This document shows, one piece after another, positions 9,108 through 17,669 of a stretch of 64,000 nt of DNA. Under the pieces are notes generated by a model that had not been told where the DNA came from, did no database searches, and saw only the letters and a program-made list of their open reading frames with translations. The DNA comes from RDXT01 sp033762375 (lineage in GTDB: Bacteria; Bacteroidota; Bacteroidia; J057), in the NCBI GenBank assembly GCA_033762375.1, contig JANRLQ010000063.1, positions 17,288-81,287 on the forward strand, in the 5' to 3' direction. A program made the position numbers and the translations under genes. The stretch's first letter is position 1; each line of letters begins with the position of its first letter.

Positions 9108-10112
9108 ATGCGATACTTATATTTGGTGTTAGCCATTGCGGGCCTGGCAGGGGTGCTGGCCACCCGGCGGATACGTCCGGACTATGTCCTGGTGATTCAT
9201 GGGGGTGCCGGGGCGATCTCCCGGGCGGCCATGACGCCCGAAAAAGAAACAGCTTACCGGGCAGGCCTGCAGGAAGCTCTGGACGCAGGCCGTACGATCC
9301 TGGCCGCTGGCGGTACCGCAGAAGATGCTGTAGAAGCTTCGATCCGGCTGCTGGAGGATAATCCACTGTTTAATGCCGGACGGGGTGCCGTCCTGACGCA
9401 TGAGGGGACCGCGGAGCTGGATGCATCATTTATGAGTGGGCGCACGGGGATGGCAGGGGCTGTCGCCGGGGTCAAAACGGTGCGGCACCCCATCGCAGCG
9501 GCCCGCAGGGTCATGGAAAACTCCGAGCACGTCATGCTCACGGGGGCAGGTGCAGAGGCATTTTCGGCTGCGCAGGGCCTGGAGATTGTGTCCAACCGGT
9601 TTTTTATTACCGAAGACCGGACACGCCAGCTCCGCGAGGTACAGGCCGCCGAAAAACAACAAACCACTCCGGATCCCCGTGATCCGGCTCGTCACAAACG
9701 CGGCACCGTAGGGGCCGTAGCCCTCGACAAACACGGCAATCTCGCTGCCGGTACCTCGACCGGGGGCATGACCAACAAACGTTACGGAAGGGTAGGGGAT
9801 GCCCCCATCATCGGGGCGGGTACCTATGCCGACAATGCGACTTGTGCTGTCTCCTGTACGGGACACGGAGAGTATTTTATCCGAAATGTCGTAGCCTATG
9901 ATGTGGCCGCCCGCATGCGATACGGACATACCTCCCTGACAACGGCGGCTGAGGAGATCATTCACCAAAAACTCCCGCCCCTCGGTGGTACCGGTGGCCT
10001 GATTGCCGTGGACAAAGAGGGGCATATTACCATGCCGTTTAATACGGAAGGCATGTACCGGGCATTTGTGACCAGTACCGGAGAGACCCGGGTCGCCATC
10101 TACCAGGACTGA
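9108..10112 (+). CDS. iaaA: Isoaspartyl peptidase/L-asparaginase (Ntn-hydrolase)
   Basis: A 334-residue plant-type asparaginase. The N-terminal VIHGGAGAISR segment and the AGRGAVLTHEGTAELDA stretch belong to the alpha half. The self-cleavage site lies before Thr200 (KRGTVGAVALD), which becomes the nucleophile of the beta half. GTSTGGMTNKRYGRVGDAPIIG lines the substrate pocket. The enzyme removes isoaspartyl residues from peptides or hydrolyses asparagine. A hydrophobic N-terminus (LYLVLAIAGLAGVLA) suggests export to the periplasm, as in several Bacteroidota homologues. It is followed after 90 bases by a same-strand lipoprotein gene. Confidence 0.93.
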   Translation: MRYLYLVLAIAGLAGVLATRRIRPDYVLVIHGGAGAISRAAMTPEKETAYRAGLQEALDAGRTILAAGGTAEDAVEASIRLLEDNPLFNAGRGAVLTHEGTAELDASFMSGRTGMAGAVAGVKTVRHPIAAARRVMENSEHVMLTGAGAEAFSAAQGLEIVSNRFFITEDRTRQLREVQAAEKQQTTPDPRDPARHKRGTVGAVALDKHGNLAAGTSTGGMTNKRYGRVGDAPIIGAGTYADNATCAVSCTGHGEYFIRNVVAYDVAARMRYGHTSLTTAAEEIIHQKLPPLGGTGGLIAVDKEGHITMPFNTEGMYRAFVTSTGETRVAIYQD

Positions 10113-10202
10113 CGAATATCACCGGCACAATACCGGGAAAACTTGTTTCCTGATACGCACCTGCCGTAATTGCATGTGAAATTGACTTGAAACCAAACCC
10201 CG

Positions 10203-10616
10203 ATGAAAGTAAAACCTATCTGGTGGGCTGTAATGCTGATCCTGGGATTAAGCGCATGTGATACCACCGTGCCAGCCCTCGAAGACAAGGTGTTGGCGAT
10301 CCATGATGAGATCATGCCTGCTGTACACGAGCAGCTCCCCAAACTCCGCAAGTCCCTCTCCCAAAAGTTGGACGACTCCAAACAAATGGAACAAGTGGAC
10401 ACCGCCCTCGTGGAAAAATACTACCGAGCCGTACAGGAGCTGGACGCTGCCGATGAGGCCATGATGGACTGGATGAAAAACTACCGGGTAGGTGAGCTGA
10501 AACAGATGGATCACGCGGCTGCTACAGCTTATCTGACGGATCAGCTTGCGCAGATTACCTCGATTAAGACCCGCACCCTGGCCGCTATCAAACAAGCCGA
10601 AGCCCTTATCCAGTGA
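10203..10616 (+). CDS. Helical lipoprotein, unknown
   Basis: The 137-residue product has a lipoprotein signal with lipobox LSAC (Cys19). The rest is almost wholly helical and charged, with heptad-like spacing, so a short coiled coil is likely. I recall similar Bacteroidota lipoproteins being given uninformative inclusion-protein names, but no biochemical role is known to me. Its stop overlaps the GTG start of the SCO1-like gene by 4 bases (GTGA), so the two are translationally coupled. It may therefore belong with copper/cytochrome assembly; that is inference. Confidence 0.6.
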   Translation: MKVKPIWWAVMLILGLSACDTTVPALEDKVLAIHDEIMPAVHEQLPKLRKSLSQKLDDSKQMEQVDTALVEKYYRAVQELDAADEAMMDWMKNYRVGELKQMDHAAATAYLTDQLAQITSIKTRTLAAIKQAEALIQ

Positions 10617-11230
10617 AATATTCATTTCTGACCGGGAGTATTGCCCTGAGCCTGCTGGTGGCCTGTACCCAGTCTCCCACGGGACCGTTGCCGGTCCTGG
10701 GAGTGCCTCACCTGTCTCCCAGTGGAGATACCGTTGAGTATGCGATTCCGGATTTTGGATTTACCGATCAGGACAGCCAGGCGGTCACCCAGGCTACCGT
10801 GGCTGGCAAAATTGTGGTGGCAGACTTTTTTTTCACGTATTGTCCGTCTATTTGCCCCAAAATGAAGGAGCAACTGGTGCGGGTGTATGAAAAATTTCAG
10901 GCAGACGACCGGATCGTGATCCTGTCGCATACCATTGACCCTGCCCATGACAGTGTAGCAACCCTGCGGGAATACGCATCGGCATTAGGAGTAGAGTCCC
11001 GGCGCTGGCATTTCCTCACGGGAGAGCGCGACAGCCTCCACGCGATGGCCAAACATTATATGATCTCGGCAGCCGTTGAAGCTTCTGCCCCCGGCGGATA
11101 TATTCACAGCGGTGCCTTTATTCTGCTGGATCCCCAGCGGCGGGTACGGGGGTACTATGATGGTACTTCGGCAGAGGAGGTGGATAAACTGATGCGTGAT
11201 ATAGGACGGTTGCTGGATGAAAAACCCTGA
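10613..11230 (+). CDS. SCO1/SenC-family thioredoxin-fold lipoprotein
   Basis: The GTG start at 10613 overlaps the upstream stop. The lipobox is LLVAC (Cys18). The copper site of SCO proteins is complete: Cys77 and Cys81 in the CPSICP motif, and His165 in YIHSGAF. SCO proteins deliver copper to the CuA site of cytochrome oxidase or keep its cysteines reduced. Length (205) fits. The stop lies 14 bases inside the next gene, a cytochrome c, which supports a role in the respiratory chain or periplasmic redox. Confidence 0.92.
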   Translation: MKYSFLTGSIALSLLVACTQSPTGPLPVLGVPHLSPSGDTVEYAIPDFGFTDQDSQAVTQATVAGKIVVADFFFTYCPSICPKMKEQLVRVYEKFQADDRIVILSHTIDPAHDSVATLREYASALGVESRRWHFLTGERDSLHAMAKHYMISAAVEASAPGGYIHSGAFILLDPQRRVRGYYDGTSAEEVDKLMRDIGRLLDEKP

Positions 11231-11666
11231 TCGTAAGGGTATTACCCTTCGTGCTGTCCTCAGCTTTGGTTGGCCGGTCCTGCTGATCGGAGCATTGTTT
11301 CTCATCCGGTACGGACTCGATCAGCAGGCGCCTGCTGGTCAGCGCCTGTATGTACAACATTGTCAGAACTGTCACCTGGAGCAGGGACAGGGCCTGCGCG
11401 GGATTATTCCTCCGCTGGCAGGTGCTGATTATCTCCGCCTGCATACGGATCAATTGCCCTGTATCATCCGCCAGGGCCAGCAAGGGGCCATCGTCGTAAA
11501 CGGTCGCACCTATAACCGGCCTATGCCCGGAAATAATACACTCACCCCCGCTGAAATTACCAGCCTGATTCAGTATATTCAGGGCGCATGGGGCAATGAC
11601 CTGCCGAAGACTTCTTTTCAGCAGGTATCTCAGGCCCTGGAAACATGTCCGCTCCCCAACCCCTGA
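11217..11666 (+). CDS. Membrane-anchored c-type cytochrome
   Basis: The 149-residue protein has one N-terminal membrane segment (AVLSFGWPVLLIGALFLIRYG, about residues 13-33). The haem-binding CQNCH (Cys49, Cys52, His53) follows, with a likely distal Met in NRPMPGNNTLTPAEI. The TLTPAEITSLIQYI segment is the usual last helix of class I cytochromes. It overlaps the SCO1-like gene by 14 bases. Together the pair suggests an electron carrier and its assembly factor on the periplasmic face of the inner membrane. Confidence 0.88.
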   Translation: MKNPDRKGITLRAVLSFGWPVLLIGALFLIRYGLDQQAPAGQRLYVQHCQNCHLEQGQGLRGIIPPLAGADYLRLHTDQLPCIIRQGQQGAIVVNGRTYNRPMPGNNTLTPAEITSLIQYIQGAWGNDLPKTSFQQVSQALETCPLPNP

Positions 11667-11673
11667 TCCCCGT

Positions 11674-12486
11674 ATGACCTTTCAGACACTTTCCCTCGAT
11701 ATCCAGGACCATATAGCCCAGTTGCGGTTTAACCGGCCTGAAAAAGCCAATGCCCTCAACCAGACAGCCTGGGAAGAAATGCAGGCAGCTTTTGAATACC
11801 TGGATGGTCACGAGCCGGTACGTGTGATTGTGCTGGCAGGTGAAGGCAAACATTTTTGTGCCGGGATAGACCTGGAGATGCTGATGAGCATCAGCCAGCA
11901 GATGAATGGCACCTGTGAGGGCCGCAAGCGGGAAGGCCTCCGCCGGACGGTCCTCAAGCTCCAGGACTGTGTATCTGCTATCGAGCGATGCCGTAAGCCG
12001 GTCCTGGCTGCCATTCACGGCGGCTGTATTGGCGGGGGGATAGACATTGTCAGTGCCTGTGACATGCGCTATGCCACGGATGATGCTTATTTTACGGTCA
12101 AAGAAATTGATATGGGCATGGTCGCCGACCTGGGTACCCTCCAGCGCCTGCCCCGGCTGATCCCGGACGGTATCGCCCGCGAACTGGCCTACACAGGCCG
12201 CAAAATGGCAGGCCCGGAGGCCATGACCGTCGGGTTGGTCAACCGTACCTTTGCGGACCGTGACAGCCTCCTGGCTGGCGTGACAGATATTGCCAGGACC
12301 ATTGCCGCCAAGTCTCCCCTCTCAGTCCGGGGGACCAAAGAAATGATCCTCTATACCCGCGATCATGACATCGCAGACGGACTCAACTATATCGCCACCT
12401 GGAATGCCGGCATGCTCCTCTCCGAAGACCTGATGCAGGCCTTTCAGGCGAGTATGACCAAACAACCACCGGTATTCCGGGATTAA
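11674..12486 (+). CDS. Delta3,5-delta2,4-dienoyl-CoA isomerase (ECH1-like)
   Basis: The ATG at 11674 (MTFQTLSLDIQDH) is chosen over an in-frame start at 11596, which would overlap the cytochrome gene. The product is a crotonase-fold enzyme of 270 residues. CIGGGIDIVSACDMRY and VKEIDMGMVADLGTLQRLP are close to eukaryotic ECH1. Asp124, Glu144 and Asp152 keep the spacing of the rat ECH1 catalytic triad (176, 196, 204; differences 20 and 8). It therefore probably isomerises 3,5-dienoyl-CoA during beta-oxidation of odd-position double bonds. It lies seven bases after the cytochrome gene, so it is likely cotranscribed with unrelated functions. Confidence 0.88.
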   Translation: MTFQTLSLDIQDHIAQLRFNRPEKANALNQTAWEEMQAAFEYLDGHEPVRVIVLAGEGKHFCAGIDLEMLMSISQQMNGTCEGRKREGLRRTVLKLQDCVSAIERCRKPVLAAIHGGCIGGGIDIVSACDMRYATDDAYFTVKEIDMGMVADLGTLQRLPRLIPDGIARELAYTGRKMAGPEAMTVGLVNRTFADRDSLLAGVTDIARTIAAKSPLSVRGTKEMILYTRDHDIADGLNYIATWNAGMLLSEDLMQAFQASMTKQPPVFRD

Positions 12487-12518
12487 CCTGACAATCTGTA
12501 TCCTGTAATCGTTGCTGC

Positions 12519-12941
12519 ATGGACTCATTACTCAATATCTCACCGCTGGCTGTCGTGCGGACACTGAGTGCCGCCTTTCTGGCCATCCTGTTTCTACAGT
12601 CCGGGATAGACAAAATCCTGGACTGGAAGGGCAATCTTTCCTGGCTCAAGGGGCATTTTGCGGCTACGCCCCTCCGGGGACTGGTTCCGCCGATGCTGGT
12701 GACAGTCCTGATATGTGAAGTCGCAGCCGGTATCCTGCTGGCCCTGGGCGGGCTGCTGGTACTGACCGGGAGTGCCCCGCTGCTCATGCGGGCGGGTGCA
12801 CAGGTAGCCGGACTGAGTCTGACCATGTTGTTTTTTGGACAGCGTATCGCCAAAGACTACCGGGGGGCCGCCGACCTGGTGCCTTATTTTGTACTGACGG
12901 TGATCACCATGCTCCTGTCCGATGAGGGCCTTTTTGCCTGA
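12519..12941 (+). CDS. DoxX-family membrane protein
   Basis: A 140-residue protein with four predicted membrane helices and the DoxX-type first helix followed by an SGIDKILDWKGN turn. DoxX proteins are small quinone- or redox-related membrane proteins; the precise role is usually unknown. It begins 32 bases after the isomerase gene and ends 27 bases before the penicillin-binding protein gene, so it belongs to the same transcription unit. Confidence 0.75.
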   Translation: MDSLLNISPLAVVRTLSAAFLAILFLQSGIDKILDWKGNLSWLKGHFAATPLRGLVPPMLVTVLICEVAAGILLALGGLLVLTGSAPLLMRAGAQVAGLSLTMLFFGQRIAKDYRGAADLVPYFVLTVITMLLSDEGLFA

Positions 12942-12968
12942 TCTTGACGGAGTGTTAGCCTTACGCCC

Positions 12969-15266
12969 ATGAAATACCTACAAGTTGTGCAGCAGGTCCT
13001 GCTGGCCGGATATGCGGGGATGGTTCCCCTGATCCGTGCACACCGGCTCCTGGCCTGGGGGCTGGGTGGGTTGTTGTTTGTACCTGCCTTTGGGATGATG
13101 GCATATGACCTTGTGGCCCTGGGAATCACCGGTCCTTTGCCCCGGGCCCGTGACCTGGCCCGCGAGTCAGTCCCGATCGCCTCAGAGGTATATAGTGCGG
13201 ACAGTGTGCTGCTGGGCAAGTATTTCATCGAAAACCGCACCCCGGTTTCGTACGGGCAGCTCGCGCCCTGCGTGACGGCCGCCCTGATCGCCACAGAGGA
13301 CCGGCGGTTTTATCACCACCGGGGGGTGGACCTGCTCAGCCTGCCCCGTGTCCTGGTGCGTACGGTATTGCTCCGGGACGAAAGCGCAGGCGGCGGATCT
13401 ACCCTGACCCAACAACTGGCCAAAAATCTTTTTCCCCGGCAGGATTACGGATGGTTTTCATTGCCTGTCAATAAACTCCGGGAGAGTGTGGTAGCCCGTC
13501 GGCTGGAGCGGGCCTTGCGCAAGGATGAGATCCTCGTCCGATACCTCAACACGGTTCCTTTTGGAGACAATACGTTTGGGATTGAGGTCGCCTGCCGCCG
13601 TTTTTTTTCATGCAGTGCCCGCGAGGTGCGGCCGGAGCAGGCTGCGGTACTGATCGGGATGCTCAAGGCTACCACCACCTACAACCCCCGTCTGTATCCG
13701 GATCGGGCCCGTACCCGGCGGGATGTAGTCCTGGCCCAAATGGCCCGTCAGCACTACCTGACACAGCCCGAACACGACTCCTTGGTGGCCCTGCCCCTGG
13801 TGCTGAAGTACCAGCCCGACAATCACAATGAGGGCCTGGCACCATATTTTCGGGAGTTTCTCCGGCAGGAGCTGGAGCGCTGGTGCAAACTTCACCCCGG
13901 CCCCGATGGTACCTACCCCAATCTGTATACCGACGGACTTAAAATTTATACCACGCTGGATGCCCGTATCCAGCGCCATGCGGAGGCTGCGATGACGGTC
14001 CAGATGAAACGGATCCAGGCGGCTTTTGACCGGGAGTGGAAAGGCCGCAACCGCATCCGGGAGACAGGCAACCTCCTGGACCAGGCCATCAAAGCATCAC
14101 CCCGGTACCAGCAACTTCGGAGCCTGGGCCTGCCGGAGGACAGCATCCGGCAGATATTCAACCGCCCGGTGCCCATGCAGTTGTTTACCTGGCAAGGCAT
14201 CCGGCTGGATACACTCTCCCCCGCCGACTCCATCCTGCACAGTACCTTTATGATGCAGGCGGGCCTGTTGGCCCTCGATCCCGGCACGGGCTATGTCAAG
14301 GCCTGGGTCGGAGGGATCAATCACCGTTTTTTTCAGTATGACCATATCCGGAGCCGCCGCCAGCCGGGGTCTTGTTTTAAGCCGGTGATATATGCAGCTG
14401 CCCTTGAGAGCGGGGTTTCGCCCTGCGAATATATCGCTAACGAACAGACCACCTACGAGGGCTATGGTAACTGGTCGCCCCAAAATGCTGACGGAGACTA
14501 CGGCGGAGAATATTCACTCCAGGGAGCCCTGACCCACTCGGTCAATATCGCTACGGTCAACCTCTACCAGCAGATCGGCTGGGAGCAGGTCCAGCGGGTC
14601 GCGGATACCCTGGGCCTTCATGCAACCCTGGCCCCTAATCCTGCTGTAGCCCTGGGTACGGTCGAGACTTCGCTCTACGACATCACCTGTGTGTATAGTG
14701 CCTTTGCCAACGGGGGACGGCGGGTGTATCCGGCGTATCTGCTGGGGATCGTGGACGAGCGCCATCACCTCCGCTGGCAGGCACCTGCTGTGCGCGAGAT
14801 GCCTCAGGCCATCCGCCCGGAGACGGCCAGCCTGATGATCCATATGCTCAGCAATGTCGTGGACAATGGCACGGCGCGTGGGTTGCGCACCCGGTTTGGG
14901 TTGAGCAGTGATATTGCCGGCAAAACAGGAACGACTCAATCCCAGGCTGATGGGTGGTTTGTGGGGGCGACCCCCGGCCTCGTGGCCGGGGTCTGGGTCG
15001 GGGCCAATGACCGGCGGGTGCACTTCCGGTCTATGGCCTACGGCCAGGGAGCCAGCACGGCCCTGCCGATCTGGGGTGATTTTTTTCAGCGGATATACCA
15101 GGATCCGGCTTTTGCCAGCCTCCGCAAAACCCGCTTCCCGGTCCTGACAGACGAGCAACGCCTGGCGATGGACTGCGACGAGTTTTGGTTTCCGTACTCA
15201 ATGGATGGGTTTAAGGAATGGTGGGAGCAGCAGCAGGCGGCAGGTGATACGGTGGTGGTGGAGTGA
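12969..15266 (+). CDS. Penicillin-binding protein 1A-type transglycosylase/transpeptidase
   Basis: A bifunctional class A PBP of 765 residues. After a membrane anchor (about 28-52), the GT51 domain shows ATEDRRFYHHRG with catalytic Glu110, GGSTLTQQLAKNLF, and the YLNTVPFGDNTFGIEVA segment. The penicillin-binding domain has Ser468-x-x-Lys471 (GSCFKP), Ser524-Val-Asn526 and Lys652-Thr-Gly. It polymerises and crosslinks peptidoglycan in the periplasm. It ends a rightward series starting at 10203. The last codons (15230-15256) are nearly duplicated at 16104-16130, beyond the Uma2 gene. Confidence 0.95.
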   Translation: MKYLQVVQQVLLAGYAGMVPLIRAHRLLAWGLGGLLFVPAFGMMAYDLVALGITGPLPRARDLARESVPIASEVYSADSVLLGKYFIENRTPVSYGQLAPCVTAALIATEDRRFYHHRGVDLLSLPRVLVRTVLLRDESAGGGSTLTQQLAKNLFPRQDYGWFSLPVNKLRESVVARRLERALRKDEILVRYLNTVPFGDNTFGIEVACRRFFSCSAREVRPEQAAVLIGMLKATTTYNPRLYPDRARTRRDVVLAQMARQHYLTQPEHDSLVALPLVLKYQPDNHNEGLAPYFREFLRQELERWCKLHPGPDGTYPNLYTDGLKIYTTLDARIQRHAEAAMTVQMKRIQAAFDREWKGRNRIRETGNLLDQAIKASPRYQQLRSLGLPEDSIRQIFNRPVPMQLFTWQGIRLDTLSPADSILHSTFMMQAGLLALDPGTGYVKAWVGGINHRFFQYDHIRSRRQPGSCFKPVIYAAALESGVSPCEYIANEQTTYEGYGNWSPQNADGDYGGEYSLQGALTHSVNIATVNLYQQIGWEQVQRVADTLGLHATLAPNPAVALGTVETSLYDITCVYSAFANGGRRVYPAYLLGIVDERHHLRWQAPAVREMPQAIRPETASLMIHMLSNVVDNGTARGLRTRFGLSSDIAGKTGTTQSQADGWFVGATPGLVAGVWVGANDRRVHFRSMAYGQGASTALPIWGDFFQRIYQDPAFASLRKTRFPVLTDEQRLAMDCDEFWFPYSMDGFKEWWEQQQAAGDTVVVE
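15230..15256. repeat. 27-bp direct repeat, copy 1 (inside the PBP gene 3' end)
   Basis: The first 21 bases are identical to 16104-16124; one mismatch and five more identical bases follow (26 of 27). This copy encodes the last residues before the PBP stop. The two copies bracket the Uma2 gene. Confidence 0.85.
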
Positions 15267-15323
15267 CCTTGCGGGGCATGAAATACCGCCGGGAGAAACA
15301 GCACTGTGTAAAAAGGGCTGAGG

Positions 15324-15923
15324 CTACAGGCTGGGCTCATCCGTCTGCAAGTCCTCTACGCCCAGATACACCTCGCTGTTGAGGAGCTGGATGTCCAGTG
15401 AAGGCAGTTCAAAGGCTCCGTCCATCCCCAGGGCTGTCTGGATGCGCCATACACCTTCTTCGGCGCGTGAAAACACCTCTACCAGTGCCCTGTCCTGGCT
15501 TACGAGTATATACTCTCGCAGGCTCTCCAACTGGCGGTAGCCGCGAAATTTGTTTCCCCGGTCCAGTGCTTCGGTAGTGTCAGAAAGTACTTCGACAATA
15601 ACCATGGGATTGGTGAGGGCGCGGGGTTCTGTATCGTCGTAGGCCACAGGCCCGCAGACGACGGACACATCAGGATAAAAACGCTGGTTAGCTTTGGCAA
15701 TGGCTACTTTTACGTCACTGCTATATACCTTGCAGGATTTTCCAGCGGCCCGCAGGGCAATATTCAGGGCTGTAAGAAAGTTACCGCCAATCAATCCATG
15801 GCGCGGTGTCCCGCCCGCCATCGCCAGGATATAACCGTTATAAAATTCATATTTGGTATCCGACTCCGACTCCAGTTGGAGGTAGGTGCTGAGATCAAAT
15901 GTATCAAGCGCGCGTGCTTCCAT
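15324..15923 (-). CDS. Uma2-family PD-(D/E)XK endonuclease-like protein
   Basis: A 199-residue DUF820/Uma2 protein. The fold is marked by YEFYNGYILAMAGGTPRHG near the N-terminus, the RFYPDVSVVCGP strand with the catalytic-type Asp, and MVIVEVLSDTTEALDRGNK with the Glu. These proteins have a restriction-endonuclease-like core; their cellular targets are mostly unknown and they are often scattered in many copies. An own promoter lies at 15951-15982. Direct repeats on both sides and an empty-looking 400-base region upstream suggest it was inserted. A second, divergent member lies at 55160-55738. Confidence 0.88.
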   Translation of the reverse strand: MEARALDTFDLSTYLQLESESDTKYEFYNGYILAMAGGTPRHGLIGGNFLTALNIALRAAGKSCKVYSSDVKVAIAKANQRFYPDVSVVCGPVAYDDTEPRALTNPMVIVEVLSDTTEALDRGNKFRGYRQLESLREYILVSQDRALVEVFSRAEEGVWRIQTALGMDGAFELPSLDIQLLNSEVYLGVEDLQTDEPSL

Positions 15924-15950
15924 AAGGCTTTATTTATCAGAACCAACATA

Positions 15951-15982
15951 CAAATATATCCTGACTTTGCCTGCGATTCCAA
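15951..15982 (-). promoter_or_regulatory. Bacteroidota-type promoter for the Uma2 gene
   Basis: On the minus strand a TTG (15982-15980) is followed after 21 bases by TATATTTG (15958-15951), matching the -33 TTG / -7 TAnnTTTG pattern. The -7 box lies 27 bases before the ATG at 15923. Confidence 0.65.
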
Positions 15983-16103
15983 TGGTTAATTATATAATTA
16001 CTGGACATTTTCATTTGTAGGCAGTACGGTCTGATGCTACATATCTCCCGCATGATGGAGAGTCACCGGGTCATCCCCGCTGACGGGGGCTGGGCTTGCA
16101 GCG

Positions 16104-16130
16104 GCAGCAGGCGGCAGGTGATACAGTGGT
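16104..16130. repeat. 27-bp direct repeat, copy 2 (intergenic)
   Basis: Near-identical to 15230-15256 in the same orientation. It is non-coding here and sits right after a CCCCG/CGGGG hairpin. It marks the far side of the Uma2-containing segment. Confidence 0.85.
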
Positions 16131-16325
16131 ATAGGGGCCCTTGAGCAGGGTGGAAAAAAATTGACACCCGGATAAAAGGATAGGATTATTGGGGTAAGTG
16201 TACGTATTTTATTTTCCATAGCTGGCTTATTTTTTTAAGATATCCCTGGAAAGAAATACGCTGTGTCTGGTAAGATGCAGGGTAATCAGGTGACATATAT
16301 GTCTGATTAACAAACTAGTACGCCA

Positions 16326-17546
16326 ATGAAGCCATTTTATGTTTTTTCCCTTCAGTTGAGCTGTATAGGTTGGCTGTTGATCATGCAGCCTGTATTTGTG
16401 TCAGCCCAGCATTTGTCAGAGCCTGTTTCACATGACACGTTTTCCCGCAAAGGTACCTGGCTCGTCGGGACATCGTCAGGCGGCTTGCTGGTATCGGGCC
16501 GCTACCCGGATACAGATGAAAAATTCCGATATACCCACCTTAATTTTCAGCCCCGGATCGGGCTATTTGTGTCGCACCGGTGGCTGCTGGGTCTCCAGGG
16601 CGATTATGGATTTGAGTCCGGGACGGGGGTTCAGCGGGAAGCCTATTATGGAGTTGGGTATTTTGCCCGGTGGTATATCCCCGCCTGGCCATCAGGTGCC
16701 AAACATCGGTTATCAATTCCACCTTTTGTCCAAACGCGGTTTAAGGGATACGCCTTTCTGGGCCATCGGGTGACCAATCTGTACTCGGCGCTGGACTCGC
16801 TGGTGACCCTCGACCGGCCTGAGATGCATACTTTTCAGGTAGGGATAGGCGGAAATATATACCTTACCCGCTATCTGGCCTTGGAAGTCACCTACCTGAG
16901 TACGTATATACCCCAGGCACCGGACCGAAAATGGATCGCCCTGCAGCCAAGTGTGGGACTGGATCTTATGCTCAACCATCCTCCGGCGGTTTTGTCTCCC
17001 ATCCGTAAGCCTCGGGTACGATTGCCTGATACTACGCCGGTGGCTGAAGCAGACACGGTATCGGATTCCGGGGGATTCCTCCGGCTGGGCGGATCGTTTA
17101 CGTATATCTGGCAAAATGAAGTCGGGAGATACAGCGAGTCTACCCTCAACCTCAACGCCGCCTGGGTATTTAAGGAGCGGTGGAGCGTCGGCGTGAGCGG
17201 GATGCAGCTCTGGACGCGGAGTGACCTCAGCGGGCGCAACCGGTATAACCTGGCAGGGATATTTGGACAATATGACCTCTTTCGGGATCCCGACGTGCGG
17301 CTGTTTCCGGAGGTAGGCCTGTACCGGGGCGACTACTGCACCTGCGGTGACCTGGACCCTTACCGCACCCCCGGCAACTGGTACTGGTCGCTGGGCGGCG
17401 GGGTTGTATTCCCCTTCGGCAAGCGGGCTGCTTTCGAGCTGGGCTTTGTTAATTACCAGATATTCAACCAGATCGCGGACAAGTACAATTTTACGCAGTA
17501 TATCCTCGGGCTGGAGTATGATTTGCGCCGGGGGAAGGGAAAGTAA
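16326..17546 (+). CDS. Outer-membrane protein with two tandem beta-barrel-like halves
   Basis: The 406-residue product has a signal peptide ending at VSAQ. Two similar beta-strand-rich halves follow. The first starts GTWLVGTSSGGLL and contains HLNFQPRIGLFVSHRWLLGLQGDY. The second starts GGFLRLGGSFTYIW and contains LNLNAAWVFKERWSVGVSGM. A short Pro/Asp-rich linker (PRVRLPDTTPVAEADTVSD) joins them. Each half resembles the small 8-stranded porin-like barrels common in Bacteroidota, so this looks like a fused duplication. The function is unknown. It is followed by a lipoprotein gene on the same strand. Confidence 0.7.
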   Translation: MKPFYVFSLQLSCIGWLLIMQPVFVSAQHLSEPVSHDTFSRKGTWLVGTSSGGLLVSGRYPDTDEKFRYTHLNFQPRIGLFVSHRWLLGLQGDYGFESGTGVQREAYYGVGYFARWYIPAWPSGAKHRLSIPPFVQTRFKGYAFLGHRVTNLYSALDSLVTLDRPEMHTFQVGIGGNIYLTRYLALEVTYLSTYIPQAPDRKWIALQPSVGLDLMLNHPPAVLSPIRKPRVRLPDTTPVAEADTVSDSGGFLRLGGSFTYIWQNEVGRYSESTLNLNAAWVFKERWSVGVSGMQLWTRSDLSGRNRYNLAGIFGQYDLFRDPDVRLFPEVGLYRGDYCTCGDLDPYRTPGNWYWSLGGGVVFPFGKRAAFELGFVNYQIFNQIADKYNFTQYILGLEYDLRRGKGK

Positions 17547-17669
17547 CGTAAGGACGGGGTTGTCAATAGTGTTTCAGATGTTGATAACACATATCCTGAC
17601 GTTGAGGAGACATAAAAGGAATTTTCAGTAAGTTGCCTCCTCTCTGTGTTCCGTTTTCCTGAAAAGCCC

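Larger units (their letters stand above)
15924..16325. other. 402-base non-coding stretch between Uma2 and outer-membrane protein genes
   Basis: It holds the Uma2 promoter, a short hairpin at about 16074-16086 (CCCCG, CTGA loop, CGGGG) followed by a GGGCTT motif, and the second copy of the 27-bp repeat. No supported coding frame was seen. Confidence 0.6.
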
